Below are positions 54,208-62,713 of a DNA stretch of 64,000 bases, piece by piece. The stretch spans positions 408,001-472,000 of the forward strand of contig NC_022041.1 of NCBI RefSeq assembly GCF_000444995.1, written 5' to 3'. The notes under the pieces were generated by a model. It searched no databases, was not told the DNA's origin, and was given only the letters and a program-made list of their open reading frames with translations. The translations under genes and the position numbers were made by a program. The stretch is from Paracoccus aminophilus JCM 7686. Lineage in GTDB: Bacteria > Pseudomonadota > Alphaproteobacteria > Rhodobacterales > Rhodobacteraceae. Each line of letters begins with the position of its first letter. Positions within the stretch are counted from its first letter, which is position 1.

Positions 54208-54949
54208 GATCCGGCACGACGGTTTTCTGGGCGGCGCGCTGCGGTTTGCGCAACCCGCCGAGGGCTATCGCGCGGGGGCGGATGCGGTGATGCTGGCGGC
54301 GGCCTGCCCGGCGCGGCCCGCCGAGCGCGTGCTGGAACTGGGCTGCGGGGCCGGGGTCGCGCTGCTCTGTCTGGGCTGGCGCGTGCGCGGTGCGCGGCTG
54401 ACCGGGGTCGAGTTGCAGCCGCAATATGCCGAGCTTGCGCGCGAGAATGCCCGCGCCAATGACATCGAGGCGCGGATCGTTACCGCCGATCTTGGCGCGC
54501 TGCCCGCCGAGCTACGGGCCGAAAGCTTTGACCATGTCATTGCCAATCCACCCTATTTCCTCGGCGGAACCGCTGCGCCGGATCAGGGCCGGGGGATTGC
54601 GCGGCACGAAGGTCTTGCGCTTGAGCACTGGATCGCCGTCGGTCTGCGGCGGCTGCGCCCGAAGGGCTGGCTGACGTTGATCCAAAAAGCCGACCGTCTC
54701 GCCGAGATCCTCGCAGCACTTCATCCCGCCGCCGGGACGATCTCGGTTTTGCCGGTCGCGGGGCGTGTGGGGCGCGATGCTGGTCGCGTTATTGTGACGG
54801 CGCGCAAAGGCACACGCGGCCCGCTGCGTTTGCTGCCGCCCTTCGTGATGCATGCGAAAAGCGCGCATTTACAGGATGGTGAGGATCTGACCCCCGAAGC
54901 GCAGGCGGTTCTGCGCGCGGGAGAGGCGATTAACCGGCGCGACATTTAA
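54191..54949 (+). CDS. TrmN6-like tRNA (adenine-N6) methyltransferase
   Basis: 252 aa class I SAM methyltransferase. SAM-binding motif VLELGCGAGVALLCLGWR at 46-63 and the N6-adenine catalytic motif IANPPYFLGG near 120, placing it with YfiC/TrmN6 enzymes that modify A37 of tRNA-Val. Specificity is not proven; other YfiC-like small-molecule methyltransferases share the layout. Starts within the end of the DUF2007 gene. Confidence 0.85.
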   Translation: MTSSPEIRHDGFLGGALRFAQPAEGYRAGADAVMLAAACPARPAERVLELGCGAGVALLCLGWRVRGARLTGVELQPQYAELARENARANDIEARIVTADLGALPAELRAESFDHVIANPPYFLGGTAAPDQGRGIARHEGLALEHWIAVGLRRLRPKGWLTLIQKADRLAEILAALHPAAGTISVLPVAGRVGRDAGRVIVTARKGTRGPLRLLPPFVMHAKSAHLQDGEDLTPEAQAVLRAGEAINRRDI

Positions 54950-55015
54950 ACTCATGACAGAATCATGAATGTGTGCTGCAATCCTCTTGTTTGCCGAACC
55001 AAACAGGAGGACGAC

Positions 55016-55180
55016 ATGTCGGTTACTTCCCATGTGGAGGAACTTCGCCGTAAGCACCAGTCGCTGACCGTTGCCGTGGAAGCCGCGGAGCGCAATCCGG
55101 GCCGCGACTCGCTCGATATCACCAAGATGAAACGTGAGAAAATGCGCTTGAAAGAGGAGATTTCCCGGCTGACGCATTAG
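55016..55180 (+). CDS. DUF465 (YdcH-type) small protein
   Basis: 54 aa, entirely helical and charged (HVEELRRKHQSLTVAVEAAE, DITKMKREKMRLKEEI), matching DUF465. Strong AGGAGG ribosome binding site 7 nt before ATG 55016; an upstream in-frame start has none. Two TCATGA palindromes lie 12 bp apart upstream (54953-54970 region) where the promoter should be. Function unknown. Confidence 0.87.
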   Translation: MSVTSHVEELRRKHQSLTVAVEAAERNPGRDSLDITKMKREKMRLKEEISRLTH

Positions 55181-55240
55181 GGTTCGCATGTCGGTCCAAG
55201 CTGCGTGCGACGCGTTTGGACCATCCTGATCCATAGAAAA

Positions 55241-55264
55241 CGGCCCGCATCTGACTGCGGGCCG
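55241..55264. terminator. terminator between the DUF465 gene and phaB
   Basis: Perfect 9-bp stem CGGCCCGCA/TGCGGGCCG (55241-55249 with 55256-55264), followed by AATTCATTTTG on the plus strand and preceded by CCATAGAAAA, which reads as TTTTCTATGG on the minus strand. Works for both converging genes. Confidence 0.82.
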
Positions 55265-55335
55265 AATTCATTTTGTCAGTTCTGTTGCTCAGTTTGGCCA
55301 ATGTTGGCCGAAGATTTGATTAACCGAAGACCCGA

Positions 55336-56061
55336 TTAGCCGAAGAATTGGCCGCCGTTGGCGCTGATGGTCGAGCCGGTGATGAAGCCTGCATCGTCCG
55401 AAGCCAGGAAGACCACGGCGCGCGCGATCTCGTCAGGCTCGCCAAGGCGTCCGACCGGGATCTGCGGGATGATACGCTCGGCCAGCACTTTTTCGTCGAT
55501 GGCGAGCACCATTTCCGTGCCGATATAGCCCGGGGCAATCGCGTTCACGGTGATGCCAGCGCGGGCTCCTTCCTGCGCGAGCGCGCGGGTGAAGCCGATG
55601 TCGCCTGCCTTGGCCGCCGAATAGTTGGCCTGACCGGCTTGACCCTTCTGGCCATTGATCGAGCTGATGTTGATGACGCGGCCGAATTTGCGGTCACGCA
55701 TCCCGCCCCAGATCGGCTGGGTCATGTTGAACAGGCCGTTGAGGTTGGTGTCGATGACCTCTTTCCACTGCTGGACGGTCATTTTGTGGAACATGCCATC
55801 GCGGGTGATGCCCGCGTTATTGACCAGAACCGCGATCGGGCCGAGCTCTTCTTCGACCTGTTTGATCCCTGCGGCGCAGGCGTCATAATCGGCGACCGAC
55901 CATTTATAGGTCTTGATGCCGGTTTCTGCCGTGAAGGCGCGGGCGGCATCGTCATTGCCTGCATAGTTGGCGGCGACGGTATAGCCGGCCTCTTTCAGAG
56001 CCTTCGAGATCGCGGCCCCAATTCCCCGCGAGCCCCCCGTGACAAGTGCGACTTTGGCCAT
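55336..56061 (-). CDS. phaB: acetoacetyl-CoA reductase
   Basis: 241 aa NADPH-dependent short-chain dehydrogenase making (R)-3-hydroxybutyryl-CoA for polyhydroxybutyrate. Cofactor loop TGGSRGIG at 8-15, NNAG at 81-84, catalytic Ser (133-134), Tyr147 and Lys151 in NYSAAKAG, and the family's GITRDGMFHKM and VNAIAPGYIGTEMV segments. Encoded just after phaA, but a strong hairpin separates the two. Confidence 0.96.
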   Translation of the reverse strand: MAKVALVTGGSRGIGAAISKALKEAGYTVAANYAGNDDAARAFTAETGIKTYKWSVADYDACAAGIKQVEEELGPIAVLVNNAGITRDGMFHKMTVQQWKEVIDTNLNGLFNMTQPIWGGMRDRKFGRVINISSINGQKGQAGQANYSAAKAGDIGFTRALAQEGARAGITVNAIAPGYIGTEMVLAIDEKVLAERIIPQIPVGRLGEPDEIARAVVFLASDDAGFITGSTISANGGQFFG

Positions 56062-56111
56062 GATTCCCCCTCTAGAACAGATAGCTCGGTAATTGAATTA
56101 CATATGTGACT

Positions 56112-56140
56112 GTCTGTGCGCAAGATAGTTGCGCACAGAC
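56112..56140 (-). promoter_or_regulatory. perfect 12-bp hairpin between phaA and phaB
   Basis: GTCTGTGCGCAA at 56112-56123 pairs fully with TTGCGCACAGAC at 56129-56140 around a 5-nt loop. It lies 12 bp after the phaA stop and before phaB. There is no T-run on the minus-strand exit, so it may be an mRNA-stability or attenuation element rather than a full terminator; it also contains TGCGCA half sites like those bound by regulators of this pathway. Confidence 0.65.
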
Positions 56141-56152
56141 TTTCGTCTCTGT

Positions 56153-57328
56153 TTACGGACGCTCAAGGCACATGGCGACGCCCATGCCGCCGCCGATGCA
56201 CAGGGTTGCGAGGCCTTTCTTGGCGTCGCGGCGCTTCATTTCGTACAGCAGGGTGTTGAGAATGCGCGCGCCCGAAGCGCCGATCGGGTGGCCGATGGCA
56301 ATGGCGCCGCCGTTCACGTTCACGATCGCCGGATCCCAGCCGAGCTCTTTGTTGACGGCGCAGGCCTGTGCGGCAAAAGCCTCGTTGGCTTCGACGAGAT
56401 CAAGATCCGCGACCTTCCAGCCTGCCTTTTCCAGTGCCTTGCGGCTGGCCGGGATCGGGCCGGTGCCCATGATGGCGGGATCAAGCCCGGCGGTCGCATA
56501 AGAGGCGATGCGCGCAAGCGGCGTCAGCCCACGGCGCGCGGCCTCGTCCTCGGTCATCACCAGAACCGCCGCGGCACCGTCATTCAGGCCCGAGGCATTG
56601 CCTGCCGTGACCGAGCCCTCTTTGGTGAAGGCCGGGCGCAGCTTTTCCATGGCCTCGAGCGTGGCGCCGTGACGGATATATTCGTCGGCATCGACGCTGA
56701 TCTCGGATTTCTTGGTCTTCACAATATGGGGCACGATCTCATCGGCGAATTTCCCGGCCTTCTGCGCGGCCTCGGCCTTGTTTTGCGATGCGACCGCGAA
56801 ATGGTCCTGCTCATCGCGCGAGATCTGCCATTGATTGGCGACGTTTTCGGCGGTCTGGCCCATGTGGTAGTTGTTGAACGCATCCCACAGGCCGTCGCGG
56901 ATCATCGTGTCGATGAGCTGCATGTCGCCCATCTTCTGGCCCGAGCGCAGATAGGCGGCATGGGTCGAAAGCGACATCGATTCCTGACCGCCCGCGGCGA
57001 CGATCGTTGCATCGCCCAGAATGACCTGCTGCGCGGCAAGCGCCACGCTGCGCAGGCCCGAGCCGCAGACCTGATTGATCAGCCAGGCGGCCGATTCCTT
57101 GGGAAGCCCGGCCTTGATATGCGCCTGCCGGGCCGGGTTCTGGCCTTGTGCGGCCGTCAGGACCTGGCCGAGGATGGTTTCGCTGACTTCGGACGGATCG
57201 ATGCCGGCGCGCTCGACCACGGCGCGAAGGACGGTCGCACCAAGCTCGTGGGCGGGGATATGCGCGAACGCCCCCATAAAGCTGCCCACAGGGGTGCGCG
57301 CAGCAGAGACGATGACGGCCTTAGTCAT
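56153..57328 (-). CDS. phaA: acetyl-CoA acetyltransferase (beta-ketothiolase)
   Basis: 391 aa thiolase condensing two acetyl-CoA to acetoacetyl-CoA, the first step of polyhydroxybutyrate synthesis. Acylated Cys C88 in [22 protein letters not shown] with the catalytic His, and C377 in [13 protein letters not shown] 57328 has AGGAG upstream. An AGCCGG/CCGGCT hairpin (57352-57357 with 57364-57369) lies in its probable leader. Confidence 0.96.
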   Translation of the reverse strand: MTKAVIVSAARTPVGSFMGAFAHIPAHELGATVLRAVVERAGIDPSEVSETILGQVLTAAQGQNPARQAHIKAGLPKESAAWLINQVCGSGLRSVALAAQQVILGDATIVAAGGQESMSLSTHAAYLRSGQKMGDMQLIDTMIRDGLWDAFNNYHMGQTAENVANQWQISRDEQDHFAVASQNKAEAAQKAGKFADEIVPHIVKTKKSEISVDADEYIRHGATLEAMEKLRPAFTKEGSVTAGNASGLNDGAAAVLVMTEDEAARRGLTPLARIASYATAGLDPAIMGTGPIPASRKALEKAGWKVADLDLVEANEAFAAQACAVNKELGWDPAIVNVNGGAIAIGHPIGASGARILNTLLYEMKRRDAKKGLATLCIGGGMGVAMCLERP

Positions 57329-57464
57329 AGGGGATCTCCTGGTTACTCCGTAGCCGGTTCATTCCGGCTTTCGTACCCATGTGATCCTTGTTGACGCGCC
57401 CACGTCAAGCGATCTGGCCGCAGGCGGCGTCGAATAGGACTTAAGCCGCTCCGACCTTGGTGGG

Positions 57465-58292
57465 TCATTGCCGCCGGGCGGTCGATTGCGGGGAGCGCCA
57501 CGGGGGGACAATGGTCGGAGCTCCGAAGTAGAAGCCCTGCATGCAGTCGATCCCCATATCGATCAGATAGGCGGCATCCTCGGCGGTTTCGACCGATTCC
57601 GCGACGGTGAACATGTCGAAATGATGCGCGATGGTCTGAAGCGCTTGAGTCAGCACCTGATTATCTGCGGTTTCCGAGATTTCGCGGATGAAGCGGCCGT
57701 CGATCTTGATCATGTCGAAGCTGAATTCGCGCAAATACCGGAAGGAGGTATAGCCCGCCCCGAAATCGTCCAGCGCGAAGCTGACGCCGTGATCTTGCAA
57801 TTCCGACATGAAGCGATTGACCATCGAGGGCATGTCCATCGCCGAGCTTTCGGTGATTTCCAGAATGAGCCGCTCGGCAATGCGGGGATCTTGCGAGAGC
57901 CCGTCGCGCAGGGTGCGGATCCAGTCGGGATAGCCGATCGAGCGGGCCGACATATTGATCGAAAGCCGCACCCCGGGCTCTTCCGCGAGGGTCTTGAGCC
58001 CCATATCCAGCGCGATGCAGTCGATCTGGCGACCAAGCTCGGTCGATTCGACATGCGGCATGAAATCGCGCAGCGGAATGAAGCGTCCGGTCTGATCCAT
58101 GACGCGAATCAGCCCTTCGTAGAAGGCGACGCGATTGGGGCGGTCGGATTGGACCACGGGCTGATAGGCGAGGACGGCGTTCTTGTTCTCGATCGAGGTC
58201 TGAACGGTCTCCAGCGTCAGGCGCGCCTGTTGTTCGATTGCGAAGTCCAGGGGCGAGCTGCGGCCCCCCGGAGGGAAAAGGTTCGTGGCCAT
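57465..58292 (-). CDS. EAL domain protein, c-di-GMP phosphodiesterase
   Basis: 275 aa from ATG 58292 with AGGA upstream. A stand-alone EAL domain (about 35-262) preceded by a short lead, with no sensor, GGDEF or membrane segment. Residues needed for catalysis appear intact: E59 in YEGLIR (the EAL-site variant EGL), the Asn of SINMSAR, the Glu of EITES, DDFGAGYTSF, the Lys of IKIDGR and the Glu of VAESVE, and Q in MQGFYFGAP. So it should hydrolyse c-di-GMP. The C-terminus is short and Arg-rich. Confidence 0.92.
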   Translation of the reverse strand: MATNLFPPGGRSSPLDFAIEQQARLTLETVQTSIENKNAVLAYQPVVQSDRPNRVAFYEGLIRVMDQTGRFIPLRDFMPHVESTELGRQIDCIALDMGLKTLAEEPGVRLSINMSARSIGYPDWIRTLRDGLSQDPRIAERLILEITESSAMDMPSMVNRFMSELQDHGVSFALDDFGAGYTSFRYLREFSFDMIKIDGRFIREISETADNQVLTQALQTIAHHFDMFTVAESVETAEDAAYLIDMGIDCMQGFYFGAPTIVPPWRSPQSTARRQ

Positions 58293-58385
58293 GTCGGGAC
58301 TCCTTGCCAATGTGACGCACACTGGCGGATTTTCCCTTAAATCGGGTAAATATGGCGAAGATTCTGGATTCGAGGTTAACCCACC

Positions 58386-58988
58386 ATGTCCCCAACGACC
58401 GCCCCCTCAGAACCGCAGCGTTGCAGCTGGTGCGGCACCGATCCGCTTTATGTGGCCTATCATGACGAGGAATGGGGCGTGCCCGAATATGATTCGCGCG
58501 CCCTGTGGGAAAAGCTCGTGCTCGACGGCTTTCAGGCCGGTCTGAGCTGGATCACCATCCTGCGTAAGCGCGACACGTTCCGCGAGGTCTTCGAGGGCTT
58601 CGACCCCGAGCGCGTCGCGCGTTGGGGCGAGCCCGAGATCGCGAGCGCCTTGCAAAATCCCGGCATCATCCGTCATCGCGGCAAGATCGAGGCCGCCGTC
58701 ACCGGCGCGCGGCGCTATCTTGAAATCGAAGCGCGCGAGGGCTTTTCGCCCTTCATCTGGTCCTTCGTCGGCGGCGCCCCGATCCAGAGCAATCTGCGCT
58801 CGATGGCCGAGGCTCCGACCAAGAGCGCGGAATCCGAGGCGATGGCCAAGGCGCTGAAGAAAGAGGGCTTCAAATTCTGCGGCCCGGTCATCACCTATGC
58901 CTTCATGCAGGCTTGCGGTCTGGTGAACGACCATTTCGCCCATTGCCCGCGGCAGGCGGAGGTCAGGGCGCTTGCAGCTCGCGGATGA
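58386..58988 (+). CDS. tag: DNA-3-methyladenine glycosylase I
   Basis: 200 aa. Removes 3-methyladenine from alkylated DNA. Zinc ligands are conserved: C13 (with H26 in YVAYHDEEWGVP) near the N-terminus and H183 plus C187 in DHFAHCP near the end. DGFQAGLSWITILRKRD is the family signature. The last 26 bp overlap the convergent tlpA-like gene. Confidence 0.94.
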   Translation: MSPTTAPSEPQRCSWCGTDPLYVAYHDEEWGVPEYDSRALWEKLVLDGFQAGLSWITILRKRDTFREVFEGFDPERVARWGEPEIASALQNPGIIRHRGKIEAAVTGARRYLEIEAREGFSPFIWSFVGGAPIQSNLRSMAEAPTKSAESEAMAKALKKEGFKFCGPVITYAFMQACGLVNDHFAHCPRQAEVRALAARG

Positions 58989-59508
58989 CCTGTTTCGCGG
59001 CCTCGCTCGCCCAGTCGGCGCCGCCGATCAGGCGGGCGCGCTCGCGGCCCTCGCGGTCGATGAGCACGGTGACCGGCATCCCCATGACGCCGGTTGCCCG
59101 CGCGAGCTGCTGGCGTTCATCGGTCAGGATCGGCAGGTTCTTGACGCCGATCTCGTCGTAGAATTTCTGGATCGCGGGCAGGGGGTTGCGGCCCGTGGCC
59201 ACCGTCACGACCTGAAAATCATCGCCGCCGAGCTCGTTTTGCAAGGCCTCGAGTGAGGGCATTTCCTCGCGGCAGGGCGCGCACCAGGTCGCCCAGAAGT
59301 TCAGCATCACGACCTTGCCCTTATAGTCCTGAAGGCGGTGCTCGTTGCCCTCGGGGTCGAGGAAGGCGATGTCGGAAACCTCGGTGCCCTCGACGGCGGT
59401 CAGCTTGGCCAGACCATTGGCATGGGCGGCCTCGAAGTCGATCGCTCCGGCGGACGCGGCATTTGCACCGAAAACCAGCGCCGTATAAAGCAGAAGCGAA
59501 CGAAGCAT
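58963..59508 (-). CDS. TlpA-family periplasmic thioredoxin
   Basis: 181 aa from ATG 59508 with GGAGG upstream; a 56-residue longer frame is antisense to argH. Sec signal peptide with cleavage near ASA/GAI (residue 20), then a thioredoxin fold with the redox pair WCAPC (C76, C79), the cis-Pro loop MGMPVTVLI and a TlpA/ResA-type insertion. Reduces disulfides of apocytochromes or copper-site proteins in the periplasm; the exact client is unknown. Convergent with tag. Confidence 0.9.
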   Translation of the reverse strand: MLRSLLLYTALVFGANAASAGAIDFEAAHANGLAKLTAVEGTEVSDIAFLDPEGNEHRLQDYKGKVVMLNFWATWCAPCREEMPSLEALQNELGGDDFQVVTVATGRNPLPAIQKFYDEIGVKNLPILTDERQQLARATGVMGMPVTVLIDREGRERARLIGGADWASEAAKQVIRELQAP

Positions 59509-59529
59509 GTGACCTCCGAAGGGCAAGAT

Positions 59530-60930
59530 ATGACCGACACGTCCGACAACACCGCCAACACCATGTGGGGCGGCCGTTTTGCCGCAGGACCGGACGCGAT
59601 CATGACGGCGATCAACGCCTCGATCGAGTTCGACCAGCGGCTCTACCCGCAGGACATCCGCGGCAGCCGGGCCCATGCCGCCATGTTGGCCGCGCAGGGC
59701 ATCATCAGCCCTAGCGATGAGAAGGCGATTGGGGAAGGGCTGCTCACGGTCTTGTCAGAGATCGAATCGGGGGAGTTCACCTTCTCGGTCGCGCTGGAAG
59801 ACATTCACATGAACGTCGAATCGCGCCTGAAAGAGATCATCGGCGAGCCTGCCGGGCGTCTGCATACGGCGCGTTCGCGCAATGATCAGGTGGCCACGGA
59901 TTTCCGCCTCTGGGTGCGCGACCGCTGCGACATCGTCATCGAGTGCCTCGAGGCCGTGATCCGCGCTGCTTTGTCGCAGGCTGAACAGGGCGCGGATTGG
60001 GTCATGCCGGGCTTCACCCATCTGCAAACCGCGCAGCCGGTGACCTGGGGCCATCACATGATGGCCTATGTCGAGATGTTCGGCCGCGACAAATCCCGGT
60101 TCGAGGATGCGCGCAAGCGCATGAACGAATCGCCGCTTGGCGCGGCGGCTCTGGCCGGGACGAGCTTCCCGATTGACCGCCACGCGACGGCGGCAGCCCT
60201 GGGCTTTGACCGCCCGATGGCCAACAGCCTCGATGCCGTCTCGGATCGCGACTTCGCGCTGGAGTTCCTGTCTTCGGCGGCGATCTGCGCGGTCCATCTG
60301 TCGCGTCTGGCCGAAGAGCTGGTGATCTGGTCCTCGGCCCAGTTCCGCTTTGTCACTTTGTCGGACCGCTTCTCGACCGGCTCGTCGATCATGCCGCAGA
60401 AGAAGAACCCCGATGCGGCCGAGCTGATCCGCGCCAAGATCGGGCGGATCCTTGGGGCGACCGTGGCGCTCTTCGTCGTGATGAAGGGCCTGCCGCTCGC
60501 CTATTCCAAGGATATGCAGGAAGACAAGGAACAGGTCTTTGATGCCGCCGACAATCTGGTGCTGGCCTTGGCCGCGATGTCGGGGATGCTGACCGATCTG
60601 ACCGCGAACCGCGACAAGCTGGAAGCGGCGGCGGGCTCGGGCTTTTCCACCGCGACCGATCTGGCCGATTGGCTGGTGCGCGCGGCGGGCCTGCCCTTCC
60701 GCGACGCCCACCACGTCACCGGCACGCTGGTTGCGATGGCCGAGAAGAAGGGCATCGACCTGCCCGAACTGACCTTGGCCGAGATGCAATCGGTTAACCC
60801 GACGATCACACAAGAGATCTATTCTGTGCTGGGCGTTCACAACTCGGTCGCCTCGCGTCAAAGCTATGGCGGGACCGCGCCCGATCAGGTGCGCGCCCAG
60901 ATCGCGCGCTGGAAGGAGAAACTGGCATGA
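59530..60930 (+). CDS. argH: argininosuccinate lyase
   Basis: 466 aa. Cleaves argininosuccinate to arginine and fumarate, last step of arginine synthesis. Fumarase/aspartase superfamily signature [11 protein letters not shown] at about 284-294, holding the mobile-loop catalytic Ser, with [12 protein letters not shown] and [14 protein letters not shown] upstream. ATG 59530 is 21 bp from the divergent tlpA-like start. First gene of an argH-lptM-lysA chain; its stop overlaps the next start (ATGA). Confidence 0.96.
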   Translation: MTDTSDNTANTMWGGRFAAGPDAIMTAINASIEFDQRLYPQDIRGSRAHAAMLAAQGIISPSDEKAIGEGLLTVLSEIESGEFTFSVALEDIHMNVESRLKEIIGEPAGRLHTARSRNDQVATDFRLWVRDRCDIVIECLEAVIRAALSQAEQGADWVMPGFTHLQTAQPVTWGHHMMAYVEMFGRDKSRFEDARKRMNESPLGAAALAGTSFPIDRHATAAALGFDRPMANSLDAVSDRDFALEFLSSAAICAVHLSRLAEELVIWSSAQFRFVTLSDRFSTGSSIMPQKKNPDAAELIRAKIGRILGATVALFVVMKGLPLAYSKDMQEDKEQVFDAADNLVLALAAMSGMLTDLTANRDKLEAAAGSGFSTATDLADWLVRAAGLPFRDAHHVTGTLVAMAEKKGIDLPELTLAEMQSVNPTITQEIYSVLGVHNSVASRQSYGGTAPDQVRAQIARWKEKLA

Positions 60931-61076
60931 AGCTTTGGCCCCTGATCGCGCTTCTGGCGCTGGCGGCTTGCGGCGTGGATGGGCCTCCGGTCCGTCCGGG
61001 GCCGCAAAGCGACACGCCGCCGCCGGGTCTTTCGGTCTCTGGCGAGGGTCGGATCGGCGTTGTTTCGACGCTTTGA
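60927..61076 (+). CDS. small lipoprotein between argH and lysA, LptM-like candidate
   Basis: 49 aa. ATG 60927 overlaps the argH stop in an ATGA arrangement, after GGAAGGAG. A short lipoprotein signal ends in LAAC (lipidated C15), followed by [10 protein letters not shown], which resembles the CGxKGPLxxP mature start of LptM/YifL, the LptD maturation factor of gammaproteobacteria. In E. coli the lptM gene also lies in a lysine/diaminopimelate gene setting (dapF). Likely anchored in the outer membrane. The LptM identity is an inference. Confidence 0.65.
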   Translation: MKLWPLIALLALAACGVDGPPVRPGPQSDTPPPGLSVSGEGRIGVVSTL

Positions 61077-61320
61077 CCTGACCCCCTTGCGGCTGTTGTG
61101 GCTGGGGCTCGCCCTTTTGGGGGGCGGGCTTGGCCTGTGGCGGGGCGTCAGCCTTGATGCCTCGCAAGGGGTCGCGCTGGTGGTTCTGGCCTTGTGGTGC
61201 CTGATCGAAACCACGATACGGCGCAACTGGACCGCTTTGCTCACCTTTCCGGCGATGGCGTTGGGCATTGGCTGCGCGCTTCCGCTTTATCTTTTCCTCC
61301 GCTCTCGCAGGATCGTCTGA
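61060..61320 (+). CDS. small integral membrane protein before lysA
   Basis: 86 aa if TTG 61060 is the start (GAGGG 11 nt upstream); longer frames overlap the lipoprotein gene more extensively. Three hydrophobic helices: about 7-26 (LRLLWLGLALLGGGLGLWRG), 33-48 and 55-76, ending in a basic FLRSRRIV. I do not recognise a family. Overlaps lysA at a TGATG junction and the lipoprotein gene by 17 bp, so it is probably translated with them. Confidence 0.6.
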   Translation: MFRRFDLTPLRLLWLGLALLGGGLGLWRGVSLDASQGVALVVLALWCLIETTIRRNWTALLTFPAMALGIGCALPLYLFLRSRRIV

Positions 61321-62597
61321 TGGATCACTTCAACTACAAGGATGGCGTGCTCTGCGCCGAGGACGTGCCGCTGGCCCAGATCGCCGAAGCGGTCGGCACG
61401 CCGGTCTATGTCTATTCGACGGCGACGCTGACGCGCCATTTCCAGCAGTTCCAGAAGGCGCTGGACTGGACCGACCATCTGGTCTGCTTTGCGGTCAAAT
61501 CGAATTCGAATATCGCGGTCCTGAAGGTGCTGGGCGATCTCGGCGCGGGGATGGATGTGGTCTCGGGCGGCGAGTATGCGCGCGCCAAGGCAGCAGGCGT
61601 CCCGGGCGAGCGCATCGTCTTTTCCGGCGTCGGCAAGACCGAGGACGAGATGCGTCTGGCGCTGGAAGGCGGCATCCGTCAATTCAACGTCGAATCCGAG
61701 CCGGAGCTGCTGCTGCTCTCGGAGGTCGCGACCTCTTTGGGCGTCACCGCGCCGATTGCTTTGCGCGTGAACCCCGATGTCGATGCCCATACCCATGAAA
61801 AGATCGCGACCGGCAAATCCGACAACAAATTCGGCATTCCGATCGCCAAATCCCGTGCGGTCTATGCGCTTGCGGCCAGCCTGCCCGGGATCGAGGTCGT
61901 CGGCGTCGATATGCATATCGGCAGTCAACTGACCGAGCTCGAGCCCTTCCGCCAAGCCTATGCCAAAATGGCCGAGCTGGTCACGGCTCTGCGTGAAGAC
62001 GGCCACGACATCCGCCGTCTGGATATGGGCGGCGGGCTTGGCATTCCCTACCGCCGCGACAACAACGCCCCGCCACTTCCGGTCGAATATGGCAAGGTCG
62101 TGCGCGAGGCGGTTGGCCATCTTGGCTGCGAGATCGAGATCGAGCCGGGCCGCAATATCTCGGGCAATGCCGGGATTTTGCTCTCGTCGGTGATCTATCT
62201 CAAGGAAGGCGAGGGCCGCGATTTCCTGATCCTCGACGCCGCCATGAACGATCTGATGCGCCCGGCCATGTATGGCGCGCATCATGACATCGTCCCGGTG
62301 ATCGAGCCCGAACTCGCCGCCGAAGTCGCCCCCTTCGACGTGGTGGGTCCGGTCTGCGAATCCGGCGACACCTTCGAAAAAGGGATGCAGCTCAACCGCT
62401 TTGCGGCGGGCGATCTGGTGGCCTTCCGCTCGGCGGGCGCTTATGGCGCGGTGATGGCCTCGGAATATAACACCCGTCCGCTGGTGCCCGAGGTTCTGGT
62501 CTCGGGCGATCAATTCGCCGTCATCCGCGCGCGCCCCTCGATCGAAGAGATCATTGCGCGCGACGCGATCCCCGGCTGGATGACCGCGAAAAGCTGA
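61320..62597 (+). CDS. lysA: diaminopimelate decarboxylase
   Basis: 425 aa PLP fold-III enzyme, last step of lysine synthesis. PLP Lys K60 in CFAVKSNSN, the Gly-rich phosphate loop DMGGGLGIPY, EPGRNISGNAG and the catalytic Cys in GPVCESGDTF. ATG 61320 in a TGATG overlap with the membrane protein gene. Completes the pathway begun by dapA at 28585. A GC-rich hairpin follows at 62633. Confidence 0.95.
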   Translation: MDHFNYKDGVLCAEDVPLAQIAEAVGTPVYVYSTATLTRHFQQFQKALDWTDHLVCFAVKSNSNIAVLKVLGDLGAGMDVVSGGEYARAKAAGVPGERIVFSGVGKTEDEMRLALEGGIRQFNVESEPELLLLSEVATSLGVTAPIALRVNPDVDAHTHEKIATGKSDNKFGIPIAKSRAVYALAASLPGIEVVGVDMHIGSQLTELEPFRQAYAKMAELVTALREDGHDIRRLDMGGGLGIPYRRDNNAPPLPVEYGKVVREAVGHLGCEIEIEPGRNISGNAGILLSSVIYLKEGEGRDFLILDAAMNDLMRPAMYGAHHDIVPVIEPELAAEVAPFDVVGPVCESGDTFEKGMQLNRFAAGDLVAFRSAGAYGAVMASEYNTRPLVPEVLVSGDQFAVIRARPSIEEIIARDAIPGWMTAKS

Positions 62598-62632
62598 GCT
62601 TTCGCGGCTTTTCGCAAAAGCCTGCCTGCGCG

Positions 62633-62657
62633 GCGCGGCGGTGTCGCCGCGCTTGTT
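62633..62657 (+). terminator. hairpin after lysA
   Basis: 8-bp perfect stem GCGCGGCG/CGCCGCGC (62633-62640 with 62645-62652) and then TTGTT. A plausible weak terminator before the next gene. Confidence 0.5.
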
Positions 62658-62713
62658 CCCCGCCGGAGGGCGTGAAATAGTCGCGGCAGACGATTAAGGG
62701 AAAAGCGCCGGGC

